Source: Pseudarthrobacter sp. ATCC 49987 (lineage in GTDB: Bacteria; Actinomycetota; Actinomycetes; Actinomycetales; Micrococcaceae). From it: DNA of 64,000 bases. Under the pieces are notes generated by a model. The model did no database searches. It saw only the letters and a list, made by a program, of their open reading frames with translations, and was not told the origin of the DNA. Positions 25,823 to 33,702 of the stretch are shown here, piece by piece. The stretch's first letter is position 1. The number at the start of each line of letters is the position of its first letter. Where the stretch lies: assembly GCF_009928425.1 (NCBI RefSeq), contig NZ_JAABNS010000001.1, positions 62,001 through 126,000 on the forward strand. The letters are read 5' to 3'. The position numbers were made by a program, and so were the translations under genes.

Positions 25823-26589
25823 TCCCCGCGTTCAGGGCGGCCGCCCTGCTGGCGGCGGGAATCGTTGCCGCCGGTCTGGCGGGCTGCGCCGCGCCTGCCG
25901 GAAACGGCGGCGCCGGCAAGACCCTCACCGTCTTCGCCGCGGCGTCCCTCAAGGCACCCTTCACGGCGCTCGCCGAGCAGTTCGAGACCAGGAACCCGGG
26001 AACCACGGTGACGCTCAGCTTCGCCGGGTCCTCCGATTTGGCCACCCAGATCAGCCAGGGCGCACCGGTGGACGTGTTTGCCTCCGCCGACACCAGGAAC
26101 ATGGCCAAGCTCTCCGACGCCGCGCTTGTGGAAGGATCGTCCCGGGACTTCGCCACCAACGTGCTGACCATCGCCGTGCCCCGGGCCAATCCGGCGTCGA
26201 TCGGCTCTTTCGCCGACCTCGCCGGGCCCGGGGTGAAGGTTGTGATGTGCGCCGCCCAGGTTCCCTGCGGCGCCGCCGCGACGACGGTCGAGAAGGAAAC
26301 CGGCATCACCCTGACGCCGGTGAGTGAGGAATCGTCTGTCACCGATGTCCTGGGCAAAGTCATTTCGGGAGAGGCCGACGCCGGGCTGGTCTACGTCACG
26401 GACGTCCGGACAGCCGGGGGCAAGGTGAAGGAAGTCCCGTTCGCCGAGGCGGCCAAGGCCGTCAACACCTACCCGATCGCCGCGGTACGGACGGCCAGGA
26501 ACAAGGACCTGGCGGCCGCCTTCATTGCAACGGTCACGGGCCCCGAGGGCCAGAAACTCCTCAGTGCCGCCGGCTTCGGAACCCCGTAG
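25819..26589 (+). CDS. modA: Molybdate ABC transporter, substrate-binding lipoprotein
   Basis: Captures molybdate outside the membrane and delivers it to ModB. The 256-residue protein has a signal peptide with lipobox LAGC (Cys23). The mature N-terminus KTLTVFAAASLKAPFTALAEQFE, the SFAGSSDLATQISQGAPVDVFASAD block and the GEADAGLVYVTDV strand are typical of ModA; the Ser residues in AAASLK and GSSD are the usual oxyanion ligands. It overlaps the HTH-TOBE gene by four bases, and modB begins six bases after its stop. Its likely client in this window is the xanthine dehydrogenase at 54.6 kb. Confidence 0.93.
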   Translation: MIPAFRAAALLAAGIVAAGLAGCAAPAGNGGAGKTLTVFAAASLKAPFTALAEQFETRNPGTTVTLSFAGSSDLATQISQGAPVDVFASADTRNMAKLSDAALVEGSSRDFATNVLTIAVPRANPASIGSFADLAGPGVKVVMCAAQVPCGAAATTVEKETGITLTPVSEESSVTDVLGKVISGEADAGLVYVTDVRTAGGKVKEVPFAEAAKAVNTYPIAAVRTARNKDLAAAFIATVTGPEGQKLLSAAGFGTP

Positions 26590-26595
26590 CGCCGC

Positions 26596-27447
26596 ATGAG
26601 ACGCCGACGGGACAGCGCCTACACCGGGATCCCACGCTGGGTCATGGCCATCGCCGCCGCCGGGGCGCTGTTTGTGCTGCTGCCGCTCGCGGCCATGGTT
26701 GCCCGGGTCAACTGGCCACAGTTCATCCCCCTGGTCACCTCCGAATCGTCCCTCACGGCCCTGGGCCTGAGCCTCCGCACCGCCGCCGCGAGCACAGTCC
26801 TGTGCGTGCTCTTCGGGGTGCCGCTGGCGCTGGTGCTGGCCCGCGGCGACTTCCCGGGCCAGCGGCTGCTGCGTTCGTTCGTCCTGCTGCCGCTCGTCCT
26901 TCCCCCGGTCGTGGGTGGCATCGCGCTGCTCTACGCCTTCGGCCGCCAGGGCCTCCTGGGCCGGAGCCTCGAAATCGCCGGCATCCAGATCGCGTTCTCG
27001 ACGACGGCGGTGGTCCTCGCCCAGACGTTCGTGGCCCTGCCGTTCCTCGTGGTCAGCCTCGAAGGCGCCCTCCGTTCGGCCGGAAGCCGCTACGAGGCCG
27101 TCGCCGCAACCCTCGGCGCGCGCCCCACCACCGTGCTGCGCCGCGTCACCCTGCCGCTGGTCCTGCCGGGGCTCGCCTCCGGGGCCGTGCTGTCCTTCGC
27201 CAGGAGCCTGGGTGAATTCGGCGCCACGCTCACGTTCGCCGGGAGCCTGCAGGGAGTCACCCGCACGCTTCCGCTGGAAATCTACCTGCAGCGCGAGACC
27301 GACGCCGACTCCGCCGTCGCGCTGTCCCTGCTGCTGGTCGTGGTGGCGGTCGTCGTCGTCGGGCTCTCCTACCGCGGCCCGGGGCCTGCCGGGTCCGGCA
27401 GCAAGGCGGCCATCGGTGCGGGCACACCGGGGCAGGTCTCGGCATGA
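26596..27447 (+). CDS. modB: Molybdate ABC transporter permease
   Basis: The membrane channel of the molybdate importer, 283 residues with five to six helices. The EAA loop that contacts ModC is [27 protein letters not shown], and [18 protein letters not shown] follows, as in ModB/CysT permeases. A basic N-tail (MRRRRDS) supports an inside orientation. The start lies six bases after modA, and its stop overlaps the ATG of modC by four bases. Confidence 0.92.
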   Translation: MRRRRDSAYTGIPRWVMAIAAAGALFVLLPLAAMVARVNWPQFIPLVTSESSLTALGLSLRTAAASTVLCVLFGVPLALVLARGDFPGQRLLRSFVLLPLVLPPVVGGIALLYAFGRQGLLGRSLEIAGIQIAFSTTAVVLAQTFVALPFLVVSLEGALRSAGSRYEAVAATLGARPTTVLRRVTLPLVLPGLASGAVLSFARSLGEFGATLTFAGSLQGVTRTLPLEIYLQRETDADSAVALSLLLVVVAVVVVGLSYRGPGPAGSGSKAAIGAGTPGQVSA

Positions 27448-28493
27448 CGTTCACGCTCGACGCCGCCGTCGCCGCCCGCCGCTTTGAGGTCTCGCTGAGC
27501 CTGGCGCCGGGCGAGACCGTTGCCGTGCTCGGCCCGAACGGGGCCGGAAAATCCACCCTGCTCGGTGTGATCGCGGGGCTGCTCCGCCCGGACACCGGCC
27601 GGGCCGAGGTGAACGGCCGGGTGCTGTTCGACCTTGCCGGGGAAGTGCACACCTGGACTCCGCCGCACCGCCGCGGAACCGCCCTGCTGTCCCAAGACCC
27701 CCTGCTGTTTCCGCACCTGAGCGCGCTCGAGAACGTGGCCTTCGGGCCCCGGAGCGCGGGGGTACCCAAGCGTGAGGCCCGGGAGACCGCCCGGCGCTGG
27801 CTGGCCGAGGTCGATGCCGCCGACCTCGCCGACCGGCGGCCGGGGGACATGTCCGGCGGTCAGGCGCAGCGCGTGGCGGCGGCACGGGCCCTGGCCGTGA
27901 ATCCGGAGGTACTGCTGCTGGACGAGCCCCTGTCCGCCCTGGACATCCATGCGGCTCCGCTGCTGCGGCGGCTGCTCAAGCGGGTGCTGGCCGGGCGGCG
28001 TGCCATCATCGTCACCCACGACGTCCTGGATGCCTACATGCTCGCGGACCGGGTGATCGTGATGGAGGAGGGCCGGATCACCGAGGACGGCCCCACCCGT
28101 GAGGTCCTCCGGCGGCCGCGCAGCCGCTTCGCCGCGGGGCTGGCCGGGCTGAACCTCGTCTCGGGAACCGTGACGTCCGCCGGGATCCGGACGGCCGAGG
28201 GCCTGGAGCTTGTCGGTCAGCACGACGCGCCGCTGGTTGCCGGGCAGGCCGGCGTGGCTGCGTTCCCGCCGTCGGCCGTGTCAGTGTTCCTGAGCGAGGC
28301 GCACGGCAGTCCGCGGAACTCGTTCCGCGTCACAGTCACGGACCTTGAGCCGCACGGCGACCAGATCCGGGTTCGCGCCGGCGAGCTGTCCGCGGACGTG
28401 ACCCCGGCCGCCTCCGCGGACCTGGGTCTCGCGCCGGGCCTGGGCGTCTACTTCGTGGTCAAGGCTGCGGCGGTGTCGATCTACCCGGCGTGA
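27444..28493 (+). CDS. modC: Molybdate ABC transporter ATP-binding protein with TOBE domain
   Basis: The ATPase of the molybdate importer, 349 residues. Walker A GPNGAGKS is at 30-37, signature MSGGQ at 136-140, Walker B LLLDEP with Glu161, and the H-loop at VTHDV near 193. The C-terminal part (about 270-345) is a Mop/TOBE-like regulatory region ([33 protein letters not shown]), as in ModC. It is the last gene of the four-gene mod operon. The Q-loop reads [21 protein letters not shown]. No terminator with a T run is visible; a direct repeat follows. Confidence 0.93.
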   Translation: MTFTLDAAVAARRFEVSLSLAPGETVAVLGPNGAGKSTLLGVIAGLLRPDTGRAEVNGRVLFDLAGEVHTWTPPHRRGTALLSQDPLLFPHLSALENVAFGPRSAGVPKREARETARRWLAEVDAADLADRRPGDMSGGQAQRVAAARALAVNPEVLLLDEPLSALDIHAAPLLRRLLKRVLAGRRAIIVTHDVLDAYMLADRVIVMEEGRITEDGPTREVLRRPRSRFAAGLAGLNLVSGTVTSAGIRTAEGLELVGQHDAPLVAGQAGVAAFPPSAVSVFLSEAHGSPRNSFRVTVTDLEPHGDQIRVRAGELSADVTPAASADLGLAPGLGVYFVVKAAAVSIYPA

Positions 28494-28592
28494 CGGCGTC
28501 AAAAAGGTATCCGGCCATTCCCGCGGCGCCAATTTTTCCATGACGCGCGAAAGGGCTGGCGCACCGGGTATTCCCCTGTCGGTAGCGTTCGA

Positions 28593-28655
28593 GCGCGTCA
28601 CGGACGCGAAACCGCGTCGCAGGTAGGAATGCGCGTCACGGACGCGAAGCCGCGT
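28593..28655. repeat. 25-bp direct repeat, two copies, 38-bp period
   Basis: GCGCGTCACGGACGCGAA and the next seven bases (28593-28617) recur at 28631-28655 with one difference. The region lies between the convergent modC and AhpD-like genes. Each unit has internal CGCG complements and may fold weakly. A third partial match to the CATGACGCGCGAA type lies upstream near 28540. Confidence 0.75.
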
Positions 28656-28670
28656 ACCGGGCCGGGCAGG

Positions 28671-29159
28671 CTAGCCGCGGTCCTTGCGGACCGGGTGCTG
28701 GCTGACGATCGAGACCCGGTTGAACGCGTTCATGGTGATCACCAGCCAGCTGACGGCGGAGAACTCCCCGTCCGTGAGGTGTTTCCTGGCGGCGGCGCCC
28801 TCGTGCTCGCGGGCGGTGGCGTCCGAGATGTTGGTGATGGCCTCGGCCAGGGTCAGGGCAGCGCGTTCCTTCTCGGTGAAGAGGCCGGTGTCCCGCCAGG
28901 CCGGGAGGACGGCAAGGCGCTGGGCGGATTCACCGTTCTTTACGGCGTCGCCCACGTGCAGGTCCAGGCAGTACGCGCAGCCGTTGATCTGCGAGATGCG
29001 GACATTCAGCAGCTCGATCAAGGTCCGGTCAATGCCGGCCTCTTCCGCGGCCTCCTTGGCTTTCAGGCCGAGTCCGTTCAGGGCCCGCCACGCGGCCGGG
29101 TGCTCCTTGTCCAGGAAGACGGATCGGGTGGTGTGCTGCGTAGGCGCTGTCTCATCCAT
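28671..29159 (-). CDS. AhpD-like carboxymuconolactone decarboxylase-family protein
   Basis: A 162-residue all-helical protein of the CMD/AhpD superfamily. The redox pair Cys61 and Cys64 (NGCAYCLDLHV) with His68 gives the ExxxCxxCxxxH peroxidase-type site, so it is likely an alkylhydroperoxidase or peroxiredoxin-reducing partner, not a lactone decarboxylase. I chose ATG 29159; the open frame runs nine codons further without a better ribosome site. A perfect 18-bp palindrome lies 49 bp upstream and probably controls it. The neighbour upstream on the same strand is a different operon. Confidence 0.87.
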   Translation of the reverse strand: MDETAPTQHTTRSVFLDKEHPAAWRALNGLGLKAKEAAEEAGIDRTLIELLNVRISQINGCAYCLDLHVGDAVKNGESAQRLAVLPAWRDTGLFTEKERAALTLAEAITNISDATAREHEGAAARKHLTDGEFSAVSWLVITMNAFNRVSIVSQHPVRKDRG

Positions 29160-29207
29160 GGTCAAAAGACTACCCACGAGAAACACCAGAACAACTACGT
29201 GATAATT

Positions 29208-29225
29208 TTGTCACATGTGTGACAA
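29208..29225. promoter_or_regulatory. Operator-like palindrome upstream of the AhpD-like gene
   Basis: TTGTCACA-TG-TGTGACAA is a perfect palindrome apart from the central two bases, in an A/T-rich stretch. On the minus strand it is followed by AAAATTATCAC, a plausible promoter core, about 30-50 bp before the start codon. The layout fits a TetR- or MarR-type repressor, or redox control of a peroxidase gene. The cognate regulator is not adjacent. Confidence 0.65.
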
Positions 29226-29252
29226 GATGCAGATATAGCGAAATACCCTGCA

Positions 29253-29348
29253 GGAGCGGTTCCTTCGACCGCTCCACGGAGTTGGTCCGCCGACATCGGA
29301 CCAGCCCCCATCATTCGACGGTCGGCTCCTTGGGGGAGCCGACCGTCG
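29253..29348. repeat. Three consecutive hairpins
   Basis: Stem 1: GGAGCGGT/ACCGCTCC (29253-29275). Stem 2: TGGTCCG/CGGACCA (29283-29303). Stem 3: CGACGGTCGGCTCC and its perfect complement (29316-29348, 5-nt loop). All lie between the 3' end of garK and the AhpD-like promoter. Stem 3 is strong enough to stop garK transcription. The tight row of three is unusual. Confidence 0.75.
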
Positions 29349-29382
29349 AGATGGTTTAACGGGTTGGCGGGCCCGCCAGGGA

Positions 29383-29468
29383 GGACATGCCCAGTCCTGG
29401 GCCTCGCGACTGGGCATGTTGGGACTATGTCCAGTGTCCGCGGCTAGTGGAGGGCATGTCCCGTGGGA
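29383..29468. repeat. ACATGCCCAGTC-family repeat overlapping the end of garK
   Basis: ACATGCCCAGTC (29385-29396) pairs with GACTGGGCATGT (29408-29419). Next come GACTATGTCCAGT and GAGGGCATGTCCC, the same order of blocks as in the array at 34.9-35.2 kb. The last block lies inside garK and encodes its final residues TGHALH. So a dispersed repeat reaches into a coding end here. Confidence 0.75.
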
Positions 29469-30433
29469 CGGACCAGGCTGGCCCCGGCGGCCACCAGCGC
29501 GGCCGCGTCGCTGGCCACAATGACGTCGTCGAAGTTGCCGCCGTAGTCTCCCAGGTCGGAGCCAACGGAGCCGACGACGGCGTGAATGCGCGTCGTGCCG
29601 CACCGGGCGAGAATTGCCGCAATGATCTTTCCCTGGCCGGTTTGCGAATCCAAGCGACCCTCTCCGACCACGACGGCGCTGCAGGCGGCGAGGTGCAGGT
29701 CGAAGTCGAGGAGATCCAGCACGTAGTCCGCGCCGGAGACCAGCGCCGCCCCGTAGCGGGCCCACAGGCCGCCGGAGAATCCCCCGGCGGCTCCGGTCCG
29801 GTCGACGGTGCGCGGGTCGCGGCCATGTTCGCGGCGGAAGGTCTCGGCCAGCCGCTCCAGTCGGGCGGTGAGCATTTCCACGGTGGCGGGGTCAGCGCCT
29901 TTCTGCGGTCCGAAGACGCGCGCGGCATCGCCGAACCGGGTGGTGACGTCGCTCAGCACGACCACCTCCGCGCCGCGCAGTCCGCCGAGTTCCTCGATCG
30001 CAGCGATGGCGCCGGCGCCGCCGTCGGTTGTGGCAGAACCACCGGACGCCACAAGGAGCCGGGATGCCCCCAGCCGGGCGGCCTCCGCCATCAGCACGCC
30101 GGTGCCGTAGGTGCTGGCCGTCACCGGGTCCCTCTCCCCGCGGGAGGGGAGATTGAGCCCGCTGGCCACGGCAAGCTCGACGACGGCTGTCCCGTCGGCC
30201 GTCAGGCCGATCTCCGCTGTCAGAGCGTCACCCCACGGGCCGACGGTGCTGACCCGGACCGGCCGGGCGTCGAGGCCCCGGACCAGCACGCCGAAGGTTC
30301 CCTCTCCGCCGTCGGCCACCGGCAGCTCGATCGCATTGCCTCCGGCGGAGCGGATCCCGGCCGAAATGTGCCGGGAAACCTCGACGGCGGTGAAGGTCCC
30401 CTTGAAGCTGTCCGGGGCAACCAGGATGTTCAT
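29444..30433 (-). CDS. garK: Glycerate 2-kinase, C-terminus apparently shortened
   Basis: Phosphorylates D-glycerate to 2-phosphoglycerate. The 329-residue protein shows MNILVAPDSFKGTFTAVEV, the LPVADGGEGTFGVLV block, STYGTGVLMAEAARLGASRLLVASGGSATTDGGAGAIAAIEELG and TGAAGGFSGGLWARYGA, all family hallmarks. Usual length is about 370-380 residues, so some tens of residues seem to be missing at the end. The last eight codons (RPTGHALH) lie in a dispersed repeat. It is the last gene of the LacI-MFS-SDR-BKACE-garK run, four bases after the BKACE stop. I chose ATG 30433. Confidence 0.85.
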   Translation of the reverse strand: MNILVAPDSFKGTFTAVEVSRHISAGIRSAGGNAIELPVADGGEGTFGVLVRGLDARPVRVSTVGPWGDALTAEIGLTADGTAVVELAVASGLNLPSRGERDPVTASTYGTGVLMAEAARLGASRLLVASGGSATTDGGAGAIAAIEELGGLRGAEVVVLSDVTTRFGDAARVFGPQKGADPATVEMLTARLERLAETFRREHGRDPRTVDRTGAAGGFSGGLWARYGAALVSGADYVLDLLDFDLHLAACSAVVVGEGRLDSQTGQGKIIAAILARCGTTRIHAVVGSVGSDLGDYGGNFDDVIVASDAAALVAAGASLVRPTGHALH

Positions 30434-30437
30434 CGGT

Positions 30438-31370
30438 TCAGAAACCGACCTTGTCGCGGCCCTTGAGCTGCAGCATTTCCCGGGCCTCGTCCGGGGTGGC
30501 GATCTCGAAGTTGAGGGCCTCAAGGATGGTGCGGATCCGGGAGACCTGCTGGGCGTTGGAGGTTGCCAGCTGTCCCGGTCCAATCCAGAGCGAGTCCTCG
30601 AGGCCGACCCTGACGTGGGAGCCCATGGCTGTACCAATCGTGGCCAGCGGCATCTGGTTTTTCCCGGCGCCCAGGATCGACCAGGCGTAATCCTCGCCGA
30701 GGAGCCGGTCCGCGGTGCGGCGCATGTGCATGAGGTCCTCCGGGTGGGCGCCGATCCCGCCGAGCAGGCCGAAGACCGACTGCACGAACAACGGTCCCTT
30801 GGCGAGGCCGCGGGCGTGGAAGTGCGCGAGATTGTTCAGGTGCGAGATGTCATAGCACTCGAATTCGAAGCGTGTGCCGTTTTCGTTGCCAATGCCCAGA
30901 ATGGTCTCGATGTCCTGGAATGTGTTCTTGAAGACGAGGTCGCGGCTCTTTTCGAGTCCTTCCCGCTCCCACTCGTGGCCGAACTCAGTGAAGCGGTCGA
31001 GCATCGGGTAGAGGCCGAAGTTCATGGACCCCATGTTGAGGGACGCCAGCTCGGGCTTGAACAGGGCCGCGGGCTGCATGCGCTCTTCCACGGTCATGTG
31101 CGGGGAGCCGCCGGTGGTGATGTTGATGACGGCATCGGTGTTGCGCTTGAGCTTGTCCAGGATAGGAGCGAAGTGCTCCGGGTCCTGTGAGGGCCGCCCG
31201 TCCCGGGGATCGCGGGCGTGGATGTGCACGATCGCGGCGCCCGCCTCGGCGGCGCCGATGGCGGCGTCGGCGATCTCATCGGGGGAGACGGGCAGGTACT
31301 TGGACATGGACGGGGTGTGGATGGCGCCTGTGACGGCGCTGGTGATGATGACTTTGCGAGCAGCAGCCAT
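30438..31370 (-). CDS. BKACE family beta-keto acid cleavage enzyme (DUF849)
   Basis: A metal-dependent TIM-barrel enzyme, 310 residues. Family members condense a beta-keto acid with acetyl-CoA to give acetoacetate and a new acyl-CoA. Hallmarks: ITSAVTGAIHTPSMSKYLPVSPDEIADAAIGAAEAGAAIVHIHARDP, in which His49 and His51 bind the metal; NITTGGSPHMTVEERMQPA; and LGAGKNQMPLATIGTAMGSHVRVGLEDSLW. The first characterised member (Kce) acts on 3-keto-5-aminohexanoate in lysine fermentation, but neighbours here (SDR, glycerate kinase) suggest a hydroxylated keto acid such as 2-deoxy-3-keto-D-ribonate, which would give glycerate. The specificity is inference. Confidence 0.9.
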   Translation of the reverse strand: MAAARKVIITSAVTGAIHTPSMSKYLPVSPDEIADAAIGAAEAGAAIVHIHARDPRDGRPSQDPEHFAPILDKLKRNTDAVINITTGGSPHMTVEERMQPAALFKPELASLNMGSMNFGLYPMLDRFTEFGHEWEREGLEKSRDLVFKNTFQDIETILGIGNENGTRFEFECYDISHLNNLAHFHARGLAKGPLFVQSVFGLLGGIGAHPEDLMHMRRTADRLLGEDYAWSILGAGKNQMPLATIGTAMGSHVRVGLEDSLWIGPGQLATSNAQQVSRIRTILEALNFEIATPDEAREMLQLKGRDKVGF

Positions 31371-31414
31371 GTGAAGTCTCCTAAATTGAGTCGAAATTCT
31401 TCCGGTGGGCTGGA

Positions 31415-32179
31415 TCAGTAGAGTTTCTCGGTGTTGCCGTCAACAGCCAGGGCCTGGCCGTTGACGTTGCGGGCCATGTCGCTGGCGGCGAAGGCGGCCA
31501 TGTTGGCGATGTCCTCCGCTTCGATCAGCCGTCCCAGTGAGGACTGGTTGTGGTAGAGCTCGGCGACCTGGTCCTGAGGCAGGCCCAGCATCTGTGCCTT
31601 GGCCGCGATGACCGTGTCGATCCGGGGGCCGTTGACCGCACCGGGGCAGATCGCGTTGACGCGGATCCGGTCTGGGCCGAGTTCGATCGCGAGGGTCTTG
31701 GTGAGCCCGACGACGGCCCATTTCGATGCCGAATAAGCGCTGCGCCCGGCCATGCCCAGCCGGCCTGCCGCTGAGGAGAGGTTGACGATCGAGGCGTCCA
31801 CGCCCTGCCGGAGCATGGGCAGGGCGTGCTTGATGCAGAAGAACTGGCCATGGATGTTGACGTCGAAGGTCGCCTTCCACGCGGCCGTGTCCAGCGATTC
31901 GAGGGGCCCGGTGGGCCCGGCGATGCCGGCATTGTTGACCAGGATGTCCAGGCCGCCGAGCTCTGTCTGGACGACGGCCATGAGGGCCCGGACCTGTTCC
32001 TCGTCGGAGACGTCGCTGACGGCGGCGGCGAGGCCGTTGACGCGGGCCTTCTCGACGGCGTCCGGGTCGATGTCCGTGACGAAGACGGCGGCGCCGAGCT
32101 CCTGGAACTTGGTGGCGATTGCCAGGCCGATGCCGTTGGCTCCGGCGGTGACCAGCACTCGTTTTGAGCTGAAATCCAT
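31415..32179 (-). CDS. SDR-family dehydrogenase, candidate 2-deoxyribonate 3-dehydrogenase
   Basis: A classical short-chain dehydrogenase, 254 residues. The cofactor loop is TAGANGIGLA (11-20), NNAG at 82-85, catalytic Ser near 135 and Tyr149/Lys153 in YSASK. Asp36-type acidic residue after beta-2 (FVTDIDPD) points to NAD+. Its place between the transporter and BKACE genes suggests it oxidises a 3-hydroxy acid to the beta-keto acid that BKACE cleaves. It begins with ATG 32179 and ends 44 bp before the BKACE gene. Confidence 0.9.
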   Translation of the reverse strand: MDFSSKRVLVTAGANGIGLAIATKFQELGAAVFVTDIDPDAVEKARVNGLAAAVSDVSDEEQVRALMAVVQTELGGLDILVNNAGIAGPTGPLESLDTAAWKATFDVNIHGQFFCIKHALPMLRQGVDASIVNLSSAAGRLGMAGRSAYSASKWAVVGLTKTLAIELGPDRIRVNAICPGAVNGPRIDTVIAAKAQMLGLPQDQVAELYHNQSSLGRLIEAEDIANMAAFAASDMARNVNGQALAVDGNTEKLY

Positions 32180-32264
32180 GAACGTTTCCTTGCGTTGGGG
32201 TGGACCGTTTCTGCTGGCGCACGCCAGCAGAAAAGTCGGTTCGAGTGTCTGGCGGGAACTGTTT

Positions 32265-33584
32265 TTAGTGGGCAGCGGGGGCGAGCTGGGGCTTTTCCGT
32301 GCCCCGCTTGAGCATCAGCGAGAGCAGGGCGCCGATGATGCACATGCCCACGATGAACCAGAGCCCGGAGAGCTTGGAACCGGTGGCGTCCTGCATGAGT
32401 CCCATGACGTACGGGCCGAGGAATCCGCCGCAGAGGCCGATGGTGTTGACGAAGGCGATGCCGCCGGCGAGGGCAGCTCCGGTGAGCCGGGTGGCAGGGT
32501 AGGTGAACAGGATCGGCTGCAGGGCGAAGAAGTTGAAGGCGGCGAGGCAGAAGCCGATCATGCCAAGCACTGGACCGCCGACGGCGCCGAGGGCGAAGCC
32601 GGAGACGATGCCGATCATGGTTCCCGTGACCAACAGGCGGGAGCGCCGGCCGTCGGTGGCGAACCGGGGAACCAGCAGGGCGCCGGCGGCGGAGAAGATC
32701 CACGGAATGGCCGTCAGCAGGCCGATCTGCAGCGGGTTGAGTTTGCCGTAGGTGCCGATGATGGAGGGTAGGAAGTATGACAGGGCGTAGACGGCGATCT
32801 GGTGCGTGAAGTAAATGCCGACCACCAGGAGGATCTGCTTGTCCTTGAGGATGTCGCGGAGGCGGTGGTTGCCGGACGCTTCGGCGCCCGCCTTTTCTTC
32901 AGCGGCAATGCGGGCTTCGAGGTCGGTGGCTTCCTCAGCAGTGAGGAACGTTGCCTGGGTTGGCCGGTCCGGGAGTTTCTTCCAGACAACGTAGGCGAGG
33001 AGGCAGGCGGGGAGTCCTTCGATGATGAACATCCACTGCCAGCCGTGCAGGCCGCCGAGGCCGTCCAGGGTGAGCAGCAGCCCGCCGAGGGGTGCTCCGA
33101 CAATGTTGGCGATCGATACGCCGAGGAGGAACATGCCGTTGGCTTTCGCCCGGTCCTTGACCACGAACCACTGCGTCAGGAAGTACATAACCCCGGGGAA
33201 GAGCCCGGCCTCGGCCACGCCAAGGAGCATCCGCATGATGTAGAACGACCATTCGCCCTGCACGAAGGCCATGCAGGCGGAGATGATGCCCCAGGTGATC
33301 ATGATCCGCATGATCCAGAAGCGGGCGCCTACCTTGTGCATGATCAGGTTGGACGGGATTTCCGAGAGGGCATAGGTCAGGAAGAACAACCCGGCTCCAA
33401 TGCCGAAGGCGGTGGCGGAGATGCCCAGGTCGATCTCCAGCCGGTCCTTGGCCATGCCGATGTTGGTGCGGTCCAGGAAAGCCATGATGTAGGCGCCGAT
33501 GAGGAGTGGCATGACTCTGCGGAGGATTACACCGTTAATTTCCTTTGGTGTGCGCATCTTCGTTGGTGCGGATACAACTGACAT
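32265..33584 (-). CDS. MFS transporter, anion:cation symporter (ACS) family, sugar-acid type
   Basis: A 12-helix importer of 439 residues. The early LLIGAYIMAFLDRTNIGMAKDRLEIDLGIS segment and AEAGLFPGVMYFLTQWFVVKDRAKANGMF (the ACS signature region around helix 4) place it with GudP/GarP/TtuB-type carriers of organic and sugar acids. A central polar loop lies near residues 195-245. It is the second gene after lacI on the minus strand and probably brings in the acid that the SDR, BKACE and kinase break down. Confidence 0.9.
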   Translation of the reverse strand: MSVVSAPTKMRTPKEINGVILRRVMPLLIGAYIMAFLDRTNIGMAKDRLEIDLGISATAFGIGAGLFFLTYALSEIPSNLIMHKVGARFWIMRIMITWGIISACMAFVQGEWSFYIMRMLLGVAEAGLFPGVMYFLTQWFVVKDRAKANGMFLLGVSIANIVGAPLGGLLLTLDGLGGLHGWQWMFIIEGLPACLLAYVVWKKLPDRPTQATFLTAEEATDLEARIAAEEKAGAEASGNHRLRDILKDKQILLVVGIYFTHQIAVYALSYFLPSIIGTYGKLNPLQIGLLTAIPWIFSAAGALLVPRFATDGRRSRLLVTGTMIGIVSGFALGAVGGPVLGMIGFCLAAFNFFALQPILFTYPATRLTGAALAGGIAFVNTIGLCGGFLGPYVMGLMQDATGSKLSGLWFIVGMCIIGALLSLMLKRGTEKPQLAPAAH

Positions 33585-33702
33585 GGGTCTTCGTCCTTGA
33601 ATAGGTGGTCAGGGTAGGTGGTCAGGAACAGCGGGCAGCCAGGAGGTCGGGCAGCCGGGAGGAGCCAGGGTGGCTGGCGGGACGTGTGGTGAAGGGGCGG
33701 GG

